Shown here piece after piece: positions 50,458 to 57,583 of a DNA stretch of 64,000 nt; positions within the stretch are counted from its first letter, which is position 1, and each line of letters opens with the position of its first letter. This stretch comes from Flavobacteriales bacterium. Lineage in GTDB: Bacteria > Bacteroidota > Bacteroidia > Flavobacteriales_F > PHOS-HE28. The position numbers were made by a program, and so were the translations under genes. Under the pieces are notes generated by a model. It was given only the letters and a program-made list of their open reading frames with translations. It did no database searches and was not told where the DNA came from. The stretch lies in the NCBI GenBank assembly GCA_030584065.1, contig CP129489.1, positions 954,640 through 1,018,639 of the forward strand, in the 5' to 3' direction.

Positions 50458-51039
50458 ATGGCAGCCTTCGGCCCCCTCAGCGCAGAGCGATTCCGCGACC
50501 TCCTCATGGGCGATGCCTCGTTCGCCACGGAGTTCGTGGTGAACAACAACCCCCAGGAGGTTGCCGACCGCCTCAACGATCTCGGCCTCAACCGGCCGGT
50601 GGGGCCCAACACCATCTGGGAGTGCCTGCAAGCGCTGCTGAACAACGGTGACGATGGCGCATTCGTGGACGCGCTGAGCGTGAGCCTGGACACCGACGGC
50701 ATGCCCATGGAGTACCGCCAGGTGCTGCTCACCCTGGTGCAGCAGCAGGGCGGCAACACCGTGGTGGCCGGCGGCCTGCCCAGCCAGCGCATCAGCAACA
50801 CCATCGCCCAGCAGGCCCTGGCCAACTACAAGGCGGCCAGCGCCAGCGTGGATGCCCAGGCCAGCACCAACGGCATGGGCGACGATGGCGCCTCTTCCTT
50901 CCTGGACTTCTACAAGCCCAAGGCCGGCACGCCCGCGGCCGACAAGCGCAAGCGCGTGATGCGTGCCTTGCTCTGGGGCGGCCTGGCCATCGTGGCCATC
51001 GTGGGCGTGGCGCTCCTGATCCGCAACCTGAAGAAATGA
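50458..51039 (+). CDS. C-terminally membrane-anchored virion-type protein
   Basis: 193 residues from ATG 50458 (MAAFGPLSAERFRDLLMGDA); GTG at 50434 is an alternative. A helical N-domain (DASFATEFVVNNNPQEVADR) is paralogous to that of the protein at 51395: both read D-A-x-aromatic-A-T-E...NNP. A Gln/Ala/Asn stretch leads to one C-terminal span (about 170-187, ALLWGGLAIVAIVGVALLI) and the basic end RNLKK. Likely an inner-membrane virion component. Confidence 0.55.
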   Translation: MAAFGPLSAERFRDLLMGDASFATEFVVNNNPQEVADRLNDLGLNRPVGPNTIWECLQALLNNGDDGAFVDALSVSLDTDGMPMEYRQVLLTLVQQQGGNTVVAGGLPSQRISNTIAQQALANYKAASASVDAQASTNGMGDDGASSFLDFYKPKAGTPAADKRKRVMRALLWGGLAIVAIVGVALLIRNLKK

Positions 51040-51398
51040 ACCTGAACGGGCACATGTTCGGACTGTTCCCCATGCTGGAGCCGGAAACGGCGCTGGTTCC
51101 CGAGTGGGACAGCCCCGGCGGCGCCAAGGCCCTGGATGCCGCCACCGCCGCGCAGCTGGGCAACAGCCTGGGCGGTGCCACCGGCGGCTTCTTCAACCTG
51201 GCCGGCGAGCTTCTCTTCGGCGGCCGCCGCGCCGACCAGCAGCAGCAGCTCTGGGGCCAGCAGCTCGATGCCCAGATGATGGCCGCACAGGCTGAGCGCG
51301 ATGCCCGCGCCCAGCGCACCGCCATGGTGCTGAAGGTGGTGGCCGCCATTGCCGTGCTGGCCTTCTTGGCCTTCATCCTCTACCTCATCCTCCGATGA
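51036..51398 (+). CDS. Small C-anchored membrane protein
   Basis: 120 residues: open N-terminus (GLFPMLEPETALVPEWDSPG), a Gly-rich amphipathic stretch (AQLGNSLGGATGGFFNLAGE), a Gln/Ala helix and a C-terminal span (about 99-118, VVAAIAVLAFLAFILYLIL). Probable virion-membrane protein; Gly-rich patch is typical of minor coat proteins. Confidence 0.5.
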   Translation: MNLNGHMFGLFPMLEPETALVPEWDSPGGAKALDAATAAQLGNSLGGATGGFFNLAGELLFGGRRADQQQQLWGQQLDAQMMAAQAERDARAQRTAMVLKVVAAIAVLAFLAFILYLILR

Positions 51399-52069
51399 AC
51401 ACCAGCAACGCCCTCGATGCCGTGATGCACCGCCTGCGCACGGACGCCTACTACGCCACGGAGGTGATCACGCGCAACAACCCCGATGGGGTGCTGCAGC
51501 GCTACGTGGCCCTCACCGGCGCCGCCGCACCGCCCAACACCGAGGCGCTGCTGGGCAAGCTCAACAGCCTGCGCGCCGGCGGCCGCAGCAATCTGGTGCG
51601 CGACATCCTCTGGGGCGTGAACTGGCGCTACGGCGTCAGCTCGCCCACGCTGGATGAAGTGTTCCGCAGCTGGCAGGGCGAGGTGGCCAGCCGCCTCAAC
51701 GATCCGGCTGCCACCGCCAAGAACCTGCCCACCACCGGCAACGGGGTGTTCGATCCCACCGGCGGCGCCGGCTGGGGCAGCGGCACCAGCGACGGCACCG
51801 TGTACGGCCCCGAGAACCAGGCCGGCGGCTCTGCTTCAGGCGGCGGCAACGCCCTCAGCTGGGCCGAGGCCATCACCGCCGGCATGGGCAGCCTGGCCGG
51901 ACTGCTGCACGTGATCAACGGCGGGCAGCTGCCCAGCCCCGGCGGCACGGGCAACCAAGCCCCCCCGCCCCAACCGGCCACCAACTGGGGCAAGGTGATC
52001 CTCATCGGCCTGGTGGTGGTGGGCGTGATCGTAGGCATCGCCTACGCCGTGAAGGCCCTGAAGAAGTGA
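51395..52069 (+). CDS. C-terminally membrane-anchored virion-type protein (paralogue)
   Basis: 224 residues. N-domain MHRLRTDAYYATEVITRNNP is paralogous to the gene at 50458. Then a Thr/Gly/Ser-rich linker (about 108-150) and a C-terminal span (about 201-218, VILIGLVVVGVIVGIAYAV) with the end KALKK. Same build, longer linker. Likely a second type of membrane-embedded virion protein. Confidence 0.55.
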   Translation: MNTSNALDAVMHRLRTDAYYATEVITRNNPDGVLQRYVALTGAAAPPNTEALLGKLNSLRAGGRSNLVRDILWGVNWRYGVSSPTLDEVFRSWQGEVASRLNDPAATAKNLPTTGNGVFDPTGGAGWGSGTSDGTVYGPENQAGGSASGGGNALSWAEAITAGMGSLAGLLHVINGGQLPSPGGTGNQAPPPQPATNWGKVILIGLVVVGVIVGIAYAVKALKK

Positions 52070-52075
52070 TGCACC

Positions 52076-52591
52076 ATGAGCGCCGCAACCGCCATCCGCA
52101 ACCCCTGGCTCTGGGGCGCCATCGCGCTCCTGCTGCTGGTGGCTGCCCTGGTGTGGTGGGCGCGGCGCAGCAACCTCATGGCCAAGCTGCTGCCCAATAG
52201 CCCCGTGTGGCCCGTGGCCGGCCATACGCGCGTGAGCAGCCCGTTCGGGCCGCGCCAGGCACCGCTGCCCGGCGCCAGCACCAACCACAACGGCATCGAC
52301 ATTCCCGCGCCCGTGGGCACCATGGTGCTCAGCCCCCTGCCGGGCGTGGTCAACTACATCGGCACCAGCAGCACCGGAGGCAAGCAGATGCGCATTGCGC
52401 ACGACAACGGCGCGGTGAGCGGCTACGCCCACCTGCACGAGTATTTGGTGGACCTGGGCGAGCGCGTAGGCAAGGGCGAGCCCGTGGCGCTGGTGGGCAA
52501 CACCGGCAACAGCACCGGCCCGCACCTGCACTTCACCTGGAAGGAGCGCGAGGATGGCCCCTTCGTTGACCCCATGAACAACTACGCATGA
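52076..52591 (+). CDS. Membrane-anchored M23 metallopeptidase
   Basis: 171 residues: N-terminal span (about 11-29, WLWGAIALLLLVAALVWWA), then an M23 (LytM) domain with the zinc motif HxxxD in NHNGIDIP (His71, Asp75) and HxH in GPHLHF (about 152-157), plus SPFGPR and SGYAHLHE. M23 enzymes cut peptidoglycan cross-bridges. Placed among virion-membrane genes it is likely the entry lysin of the particle, as in PRD1-type viruses, but release lysin is possible. Confidence 0.8.
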   Translation: MSAATAIRNPWLWGAIALLLLVAALVWWARRSNLMAKLLPNSPVWPVAGHTRVSSPFGPRQAPLPGASTNHNGIDIPAPVGTMVLSPLPGVVNYIGTSSTGGKQMRIAHDNGAVSGYAHLHEYLVDLGERVGKGEPVALVGNTGNSTGPHLHFTWKEREDGPFVDPMNNYA

Positions 52592-53064
52592 GCGCCTTCG
52601 CCATCATCCTCGGCAAGCTGCTGCGCAACCCCTGGTTCTGGGTGGCGGTGGCCGTGATCATCCTGCTGCTGCTGGCGCGCAAGCATGCCGCGCGGTGGAG
52701 CGCGGCGCTCAAGCGTGCCTTCGCCCGCGATGCCGGCGACTACAGCGTGGGCCTCACGGACGGCGCGGGAAGGCCGGTGCAGCCGATGAGCGCAGAAGCG
52801 CAGGCCCGCCAGCAGGAGATCAAGGACATGGCCCAAGAGGCCTACGCCCAGATGAACGCCGGCATCACCGATCCGGGCGCCCGCCAGGCGGCCCTGGAGC
52901 AGCTGCTGAGCCTGAACGATACCGAGCTGCGGCTGGCCGCGCGCGAGTACAACGCGCTGAGCCGCAACGAGAGCCTGTATGCCGCCATCGCCAACGAGTG
53001 GATGCCCTTCACCGAGGTGGATGAGCAGCTGATGGCGCGACTGGCGCGCATCGCCATGACCTGA
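52588..53064 (+). CDS. N-anchored membrane protein
   Basis: 158 residues. The start LLRNPWFWVAVAVIILLLLA repeats the anchor of the M23 gene upstream (IRNPWLWGAIALLLLVAAL), so the two share an N-terminal anchor by duplication. The outside part is helical (AEAQARQQEIKDMAQEAYAQ, ALEQLLSLNDTELRLAAREY). Virion or assembly role likely. Confidence 0.55.
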   Translation: MSAFAIILGKLLRNPWFWVAVAVIILLLLARKHAARWSAALKRAFARDAGDYSVGLTDGAGRPVQPMSAEAQARQQEIKDMAQEAYAQMNAGITDPGARQAALEQLLSLNDTELRLAAREYNALSRNESLYAAIANEWMPFTEVDEQLMARLARIAMT

Positions 53065-53091
53065 ACGAAACCTGCAAACACCCATACCATC

Positions 53092-53268
53092 ATGAACAAG
53101 TTCCTCACCGCCCTCGGCACCATCGTAATGGGCGTGGCCATCCTGGTCACCAGCGCCCTCATCTACAACGCCATCGAGCGCAAGCGCAAGGCCATGGCCG
53201 ACAAGAAGGCCGCCGATGCCGTGGCCGCCAGCGCGGAGGCCACCGATGGCATGCGCATCGCCGCCTGA
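53092..53268 (+). CDS. Very small membrane protein
   Basis: 58 residues starting MNKFLTALGTIVMGVAILVT, with one span (about 5-25) and a charged Ala/Lys tail (ERKRKAMADKKAADAVAASA). It fits the tight packing of neighbouring genes. Typical of minor virion-membrane proteins of tailless phages. Confidence 0.45.
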   Translation: MNKFLTALGTIVMGVAILVTSALIYNAIERKRKAMADKKAADAVAASAEATDGMRIAA

Positions 53269-53271
53269 GCC

Positions 53272-53421
53272 ATGGATGCGCTGCAGGACATCGCGGCAGT
53301 GGCCGGCGGCAACAAGCCGCTGGTGGTGAGCATCGACAACTATTCGTTGGTGCTCCTGGGCCTGGCCGTGTTCATCGCCATGCTGCTGGCCGCCCTGGTG
53401 GCCGGCTTCATCATCACCTAA
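53272..53421 (+). CDS. Very small membrane protein
   Basis: 49 residues: polar start (MDALQDIAAVAGGNKPLVVS) and one C-terminal span (YSLVLLGLAVFIAMLLAALV). Gap of 3 bases to the previous gene and 1 base to the next. Likely a minor virion-membrane or holin-like protein. Confidence 0.45.
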   Translation: MDALQDIAAVAGGNKPLVVSIDNYSLVLLGLAVFIAMLLAALVAGFIIT

Positions 53422-53422
53422 G

Positions 53423-53863
53423 ATGACGACCAACCCCTACACGGCACAAGTGGCCGACCTCATCGCCCGCATCGCTCAGCTTGAGCAGCAGGCGCGCGAC
53501 CTCCGCAACAGCGAGGCGTCCTGGTTCGCACGTTACCAGGACTGGGGCGCCAATACGCCGCAGGGGCAGGAAAGCCTGCAACAGGCCCGATCGCTCAGCA
53601 GCCAGGCCGCCGGCATCGACACGCAGGTGGCCGCCCTGAAGAGCCAGCTGGCCACCGCCCAGAAGGCCGAGGCCGACTTCAACGCCGCCTTCACCAGCGC
53701 CATCGCCCAGGGCCTTTCGCCCGAGGCGGCCGCCATTGAGGCCCAGAGCCAGGCCGACCGCCGGGCGCTGCTCAACAAGGCGCTGCGCATCGGCCTCATC
53801 ATCGCCGGGGTGGTAGCCGTTTTCGGCGCCGTGTGGCTCATCAAGCGCCTGCGCAAGGGATGA
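53423..53863 (+). CDS. Coiled-coil protein with C-terminal membrane anchor
   Basis: 146 residues: a long coiled coil (VADLIARIAQLEQQARDLRN to QVAALKSQLATAQKAEADF), a small helical stretch and a C-terminal span (about 122-139, IGLIIAGVVAVFGAVWLI) ending KRLRKG. Again the C-anchor plus basic end. Virion-membrane role likely. Confidence 0.5.
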   Translation: MTTNPYTAQVADLIARIAQLEQQARDLRNSEASWFARYQDWGANTPQGQESLQQARSLSSQAAGIDTQVAALKSQLATAQKAEADFNAAFTSAIAQGLSPEAAAIEAQSQADRRALLNKALRIGLIIAGVVAVFGAVWLIKRLRKG

Positions 53864-54120
53864 CCCGCAACCTCATCATAGCCGCCGTGGCCCTGCTGGT
53901 GCTGGTGCTGGCCCTTACGGTGCTGCGCAAGCGCTGGTGGCGCAACCGCGTGGTGGCCAAGTGGGGCGGCAGCAACCCCTACCTGCGCACCCAGGGCGAT
54001 GCCTACTGGGGCACCTACAGCCTCGGCGGCCTCATCGGCCTCTACTACAACGGACTGGAGAGCTGGCAGCCGCCCGGCCCCGCGCCCAGCGAAGAGGGCG
54101 AATTCAGCGGCCAGTTCTGA
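53860..54120 (+). CDS. Small N-anchored membrane protein
   Basis: 86 residues from ATG 53860: N-terminal span (about 4-21, NLIIAAVALLVLVLALTVL) followed by RKRWWRNRVVAKWGG and an aromatic/Gly-rich outside part (LRTQGDAYWGTYSLGGLIGL). ATGA overlap with the gene before. Confidence 0.5.
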   Translation: MTRNLIIAAVALLVLVLALTVLRKRWWRNRVVAKWGGSNPYLRTQGDAYWGTYSLGGLIGLYYNGLESWQPPGPAPSEEGEFSGQF

Positions 54121-54138
54121 CACCGAAACACCCGAACC

Positions 54139-54348
54139 ATGAGCACCCGCAACATCATCATCGCCCTAGTGGCCATCCTCGCCATCGCCGGCATCGTGTA
54201 CGGCTACCGCCGCTACAAGGCCAGCAAGGCCGCCAGCAAGGCCCCCGTGAAGACCCCCGACGCCGTGGCTGACGGCGATCGCGTGCGCCCCGGCACCCCC
54301 GTGGTGGACGTGGCCGCGAGCGAGCTCACCAAGATGCGCTATGCCTGA
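54139..54348 (+). CDS. Small N-anchored membrane protein
   Basis: 69 residues: N-terminal span (about 5-22, NIIIALVAILAIAGIVYGY), then a Lys/Ala-rich stretch (RRYKASKAASKAPVKTP) and polar end. Overlaps the next gene by 8 bases. Confidence 0.5.
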   Translation: MSTRNIIIALVAILAIAGIVYGYRRYKASKAASKAPVKTPDAVADGDRVRPGTPVVDVAASELTKMRYA

Positions 54349-54685
54349 GGAGAGCAAGCCCAAGCGCCTGGATGCTGAAGGCTGGGCCCGCATGCTCGTG
54401 GGCACGGCCATCACCATCGTTACCGCCTGGCGCCTCTTCGTGGCCGACATACACGGCTACATCGACACCGTGAGCGAGCGCGAGCAGGAGAAGGTGACGA
54501 ACGCCGTGCATGGCCACATGCTCATCCTCATGGACAGCATCAATGCCGCCGCCGTGGCGCGCGACAGCGCCGTGTGGCAGCGCATGGACCGCATGGACAG
54601 CACCCACCGCGTACTGCAGGACCAGAACAGGGCCATTCTGCATGGCCTTGAACGCATGCTGGACGTAGGCTATGCCCCCAACTAG
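54341..54685 (+). CDS. Small membrane protein with helical tail
   Basis: 114 residues: one span (about 15-33, WARMLVGTAITIVTAWRLFV) and a long helix (YIDTVSEREQEKVTNAVHGH to RVLQDQNRAILHGLERML). Holin-like or assembly role; nothing specific. Confidence 0.45.
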   Translation: MPEESKPKRLDAEGWARMLVGTAITIVTAWRLFVADIHGYIDTVSEREQEKVTNAVHGHMLILMDSINAAAVARDSAVWQRMDRMDSTHRVLQDQNRAILHGLERMLDVGYAPN

Positions 54686-56546
54686 CCGATTCACCCCTTT
54701 GGCTGCCCTGCTGGGCGGCGGACAGGCGGCCACGCTCACCACGGCGGCCACCCCGCTCAGCGCGCTCTTTGCCGTGCCGGCCGAGGCCAGCAGCCTGTGG
54801 CTGCAATGCACCAGCAACGCCAGCATCGAGTACCGGCTTGACGGCGCCACTACCGGCGCCGGCTGGCTGCTGCTGCCGGCCAATGCCGTGCTGCCCCTGG
54901 CCAACCGGCCCAGCATCAACCAGCTGGTGCTGCGCGCCGTGGGCGGCAACGCTACGGTGGCCGTGGCCTTCAGCTACGGCAGCACGGGGCCCATCCCGCC
55001 CATTCCGCAGGTAAGCGGCACCGGCGGCGTGGTGCCGCCTCCGCCGCCGGGCCTCAGCGCCATTCCCACGCCCAACGTGCTGCATGTGATGCCGGCGCCC
55101 GTGGGCAACGATGCCACCGGAGCGCCTTACAGGCAGGACCTGCCCTACGCCACGCCCATGGCTGCGCAGGCCAATGCCCAGCCCGGCGATACCATCATGG
55201 TGTGGGCCGGCGACTACGTGGGCGAGAACCTGGGCGCCGCGCAGGTGAACTGGCTGCTCGTGGGTGCCATCCTGCGCGACAATGGCACGGACCCCGTGTT
55301 CAGCTTTAGCGCACAGGGCTTCACGGTGGCCGGGGCAGGCTTCATCATAGCCGACCAGGGCGCTCCGTACGCTGTCGATTGCATCGACACGGGCGCATCA
55401 CCAGTGATCTGCCAGGTGCCGATCGAGGGCGGTACGCTGCATGCCCTGCGGGTGCTCAACGGCCGATGGATACAGCAGGCGCCTGTAACCGGCTACGGCA
55501 GCGGGATCCTTGCCACGGGCCGCGTGGAGGTGTACGGCGCGGTGCGCAGCTTCGGCACTGCATGCATCGAGAGCGGCACGGGCGCAAGCATACTGGTCGA
55601 GGGTGAACTGGTCGGCGATGGACAATGCATCGTGTGCAACGATGGCAGTGTTACCGTGCGCGGCAACGTTACCGGATCGGGCAGCGATACGGTGGTTTGC
55701 GCGACTGGCACCGTAGAGATTCAAGGCAATGTCACCGGCACGGGCAACAATATCGTATTCTCCAACGGCGGGCGCATAACGGTGTTCGGCGATATCACTG
55801 GCAATGGCGATGTCGTGTTCGCCTCCGGCGCGCAGGCGGCAACCATTACCCACGGCGACATCATCAGCAGCGCTTCGTATGGCCTCTACGCCGAACAAGG
55901 CGCCTATCAGGAGCATCACGGCGACATCCTGGCCAGTGAATACGGCGCCATCGCCGTTGATGCCGGCACGCGGCAGCTAGTCTTCGGTGATATTGAGGCC
56001 AATCGTATCGCTGCCACCTGTAATCAGGCGACGCAATCGGTCACGGGCGTCCTCACCAGCGCCAGTGACATCGGTGCGCTCTGCACCACAGGCACGCAGG
56101 CTATCCAAGGCCGCATTGAGGCAGACTTGGATGCCCTGCAGTGCGACGGCGGCGGCACTCAGGAATTCTATGGGCAGGTGACGAGCACCACGGGCATTGG
56201 CGCGAACTGCCTGGACGGCAGCATACTGGTGCATGGCATGATCAATTCGCTGGCGAGTTGGGGGGCTCAGGTGGTTATTGGAGAGCTGCGCATCCGAGGG
56301 CGCATCAAAAGCTGCAGAGCGTGCGTCGCCATCGTGGACAGTACGCAGCCCTACACCGTGATCCTGGGCCCTGCGATTGATCTGGTGGCCGATGGCGGCG
56401 GCCCGTGCGGTGCCGTCGGGTCCGTGCAGACCATCGACGGCAATCCTGTGAGCGTCACCTGCATGGGCGTGTTCCAGAACCTGCCGCTGGGTCCCAGCGT
56501 CACCGCGGTGGTTCAGGCGCCTGTCACTGATGTGAACGTGACATGA
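54672..56546 (+). CDS. Candidate spike / receptor-binding protein (beta-helix)
   Basis: 624 residues, no signal. N-domain of about 110 residues (RFTPLAALLGGGQAATLTTA, then YRLDG and GGNATVAVAFSYGSTG), a Pro hinge (VVPPPPPG, near 120), a parallel beta-helix-like region (about 150-560) built of short strands at about 20-25-residue spacing (VEVYGAVRSFG, VTVRGNVTGSG, VEIQGNVTGTG, ITVFGDITGNG), and a distal end. N-domain for capsid attachment plus beta-helix for receptor contact is the usual vertex-spike plan. Two N-domain paralogues follow directly. Confidence 0.6.
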   Translation: MPPTSRFTPLAALLGGGQAATLTTAATPLSALFAVPAEASSLWLQCTSNASIEYRLDGATTGAGWLLLPANAVLPLANRPSINQLVLRAVGGNATVAVAFSYGSTGPIPPIPQVSGTGGVVPPPPPGLSAIPTPNVLHVMPAPVGNDATGAPYRQDLPYATPMAAQANAQPGDTIMVWAGDYVGENLGAAQVNWLLVGAILRDNGTDPVFSFSAQGFTVAGAGFIIADQGAPYAVDCIDTGASPVICQVPIEGGTLHALRVLNGRWIQQAPVTGYGSGILATGRVEVYGAVRSFGTACIESGTGASILVEGELVGDGQCIVCNDGSVTVRGNVTGSGSDTVVCATGTVEIQGNVTGTGNNIVFSNGGRITVFGDITGNGDVVFASGAQAATITHGDIISSASYGLYAEQGAYQEHHGDILASEYGAIAVDAGTRQLVFGDIEANRIAATCNQATQSVTGVLTSASDIGALCTTGTQAIQGRIEADLDALQCDGGGTQEFYGQVTSTTGIGANCLDGSILVHGMINSLASWGAQVVIGELRIRGRIKSCRACVAIVDSTQPYTVILGPAIDLVADGGGPCGAVGSVQTIDGNPVSVTCMGVFQNLPLGPSVTAVVQAPVTDVNVT

Positions 56547-56656
56547 TAGCCAGCCGCTACACCCCGATCGAAGGGCCGGAGGGCACCCAGGTGGCAACGC
56601 TCCCGGGTACCACCGAGCTGGTGCAGCCCATTACCGTGAGCGTGAACGTACAGTAG
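56543..56656 (+). CDS. Truncated spike N-domain copy
   Basis: 37 residues starting MIASRYTPIEGPEGTQVATL. It is the first third of the next gene's product (about 20 of the first 25 residues shared) joined to the last residues of the spike end (VTVSVNVQ-like). It looks like a remnant or a mini-protein from a duplication. ATGA overlap with the spike gene. Confidence 0.4.
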   Translation: MIASRYTPIEGPEGTQVATLPGTTELVQPITVSVNVQ

Positions 56657-56659
56657 GCC

Positions 56660-56974
56660 ATGATAGCCAGCCGATACACGCCCATTGACGGTGCCGATGG
56701 CACCCAGGTGGCCACATTGGGTGGCACCACCGATCTGCTCAGCGATCTGGTCACCATCCCCAGCGGCGCCGCACAGGCCAGGGTGCAGGGGGCCGGCAAT
56801 GCCGAGTTCGCCTACCGCCTGGATGGATCGGTAGGGGAGGGCCCGGCCGCGTGCCTGCGCGCCACCGAGCTCACCCTGGCCAACGGGGCGAGCATACAAG
56901 GGGCAGCCGTGTGCAGCAGTGGGGGCGCCACGCAGGTGGTGGTGCAGTTCTTCCGCGGGGCTATCGGTCCGTAG
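56660..56974 (+). CDS. Free-standing spike N-domain paralogue
   Basis: 104 residues (MIASRYTPIDGADGTQVATL). Aligns over its length with the first 110 residues of the spike candidate: R-aromatic-TP start, AEFAYRLDGS against ASIEYRLDGA, and GGATQVVVQFFRGAIGP against GGNATVAVAFSYGSTGP. It may plug vertices without a spike or form a base for the spike. Converges on the minus-strand gene with a 14-base overlap of the ends. Confidence 0.55.
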   Translation: MIASRYTPIDGADGTQVATLGGTTDLLSDLVTIPSGAAQARVQGAGNAEFAYRLDGSVGEGPAACLRATELTLANGASIQGAAVCSSGGATQVVVQFFRGAIGP

Positions 56975-57485
56975 CGCCGTAGGTGGCCAGGCGCTGCAGG
57001 GCCTCCAGGCAGCGGCGCCTTGCAATGGCGGCCTGGTGGCGCCAAACGCCTTGCGTTTTGTAGGCATACCAATCGGCCAGCACCGCGTAGTAGGCGCCCA
57101 GCGCGCCGATGGCATTGCCCAGGTGCAGCCAGGCGAAGTGCATGCGGTTGGGTCCGTTGGGGCCCTCAGCGGCCCGGTCTAGCGCTTCGGTGGCCGTGCG
57201 CAGCTGCAGGGTCATAGCCTGGTCGGGGCTGGTGCCGCGCTGCATGGCCTTCAGGGCCGGCCAGGCCATACGGTAATCGTGCAGGGCCTGAGCCAGCAGC
57301 CCGTTGGCCTCGTGCAGCAGCTCATTCAGGAACTGCTCGGTTGCCGCCTGGAAGGCCTTGGCATCGCGCCGGCTGCTGAACGGCACGCGCCGCCGGTTGC
57401 CCAGCACCACGTAGTAGGTGCGATGCGCCGTGTAGGTGCTGGTGGCGGCCGGTTCCAGCACGCCGCGGATGGTGATGCGCTTCAT
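56961..57485 (-). CDS. Right-end minus-strand protein of the element
   Basis: 174 residues: small beta start with a Tyr/Val strand (YTAHRTYYVVLGNRRRVPFS), then helices (KAFQAATEQFLNELLHEANG and HFAWLHLGNAIGALGAYYAV). The start resembles the arm-binding strand of small DNA-binding proteins, but no catalytic Tyr/Arg set of a recombinase is present. Its own leader contains the 22-bp inverted repeat and it is the gene closest to the right Xer site, so a role in excision or Xer control is an option. No function can be assigned. Confidence 0.5.
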   Translation of the reverse strand: MKRITIRGVLEPAATSTYTAHRTYYVVLGNRRRVPFSSRRDAKAFQAATEQFLNELLHEANGLLAQALHDYRMAWPALKAMQRGTSPDQAMTLQLRTATEALDRAAEGPNGPNRMHFAWLHLGNAIGALGAYYAVLADWYAYKTQGVWRHQAAIARRRCLEALQRLATYGATDR

Positions 57486-57494
57486 GGCTAGCTT

Positions 57495-57516
57495 CGTGCA
57501 AAGTTCCTAGGCGCTT
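57495..57516 (-). repeat. Right copy of the 22-bp terminal inverted repeat
   Basis: Reverse complement of the left copy at 20 of 22 positions. Here it sits 10 bases before the start codon of the minus-strand gene, and its CTTTGCACG end could double as that gene's -7 region. About 81 bases separate it from the centre of the right Xer site. Confidence 0.7.
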
Positions 57517-57583
57517 GGCGCCGTGCAGCATGTGCTATTTGGCCCGGTATTGCTGGGAGTTAGGGCTGGTTGGGCGGGGCGGG

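Noticed and set aside
43526-57485. Filamentous phage (inovirus) with a Zot-like ATPase, which would also suit Xer integration
   Set aside because: The ATPase lacks a membrane span, there is no tiny major coat with signal peptide followed by pIII- and secretin-like genes, no rolling-circle initiator, and the element is several times too long and has a primase-helicase.
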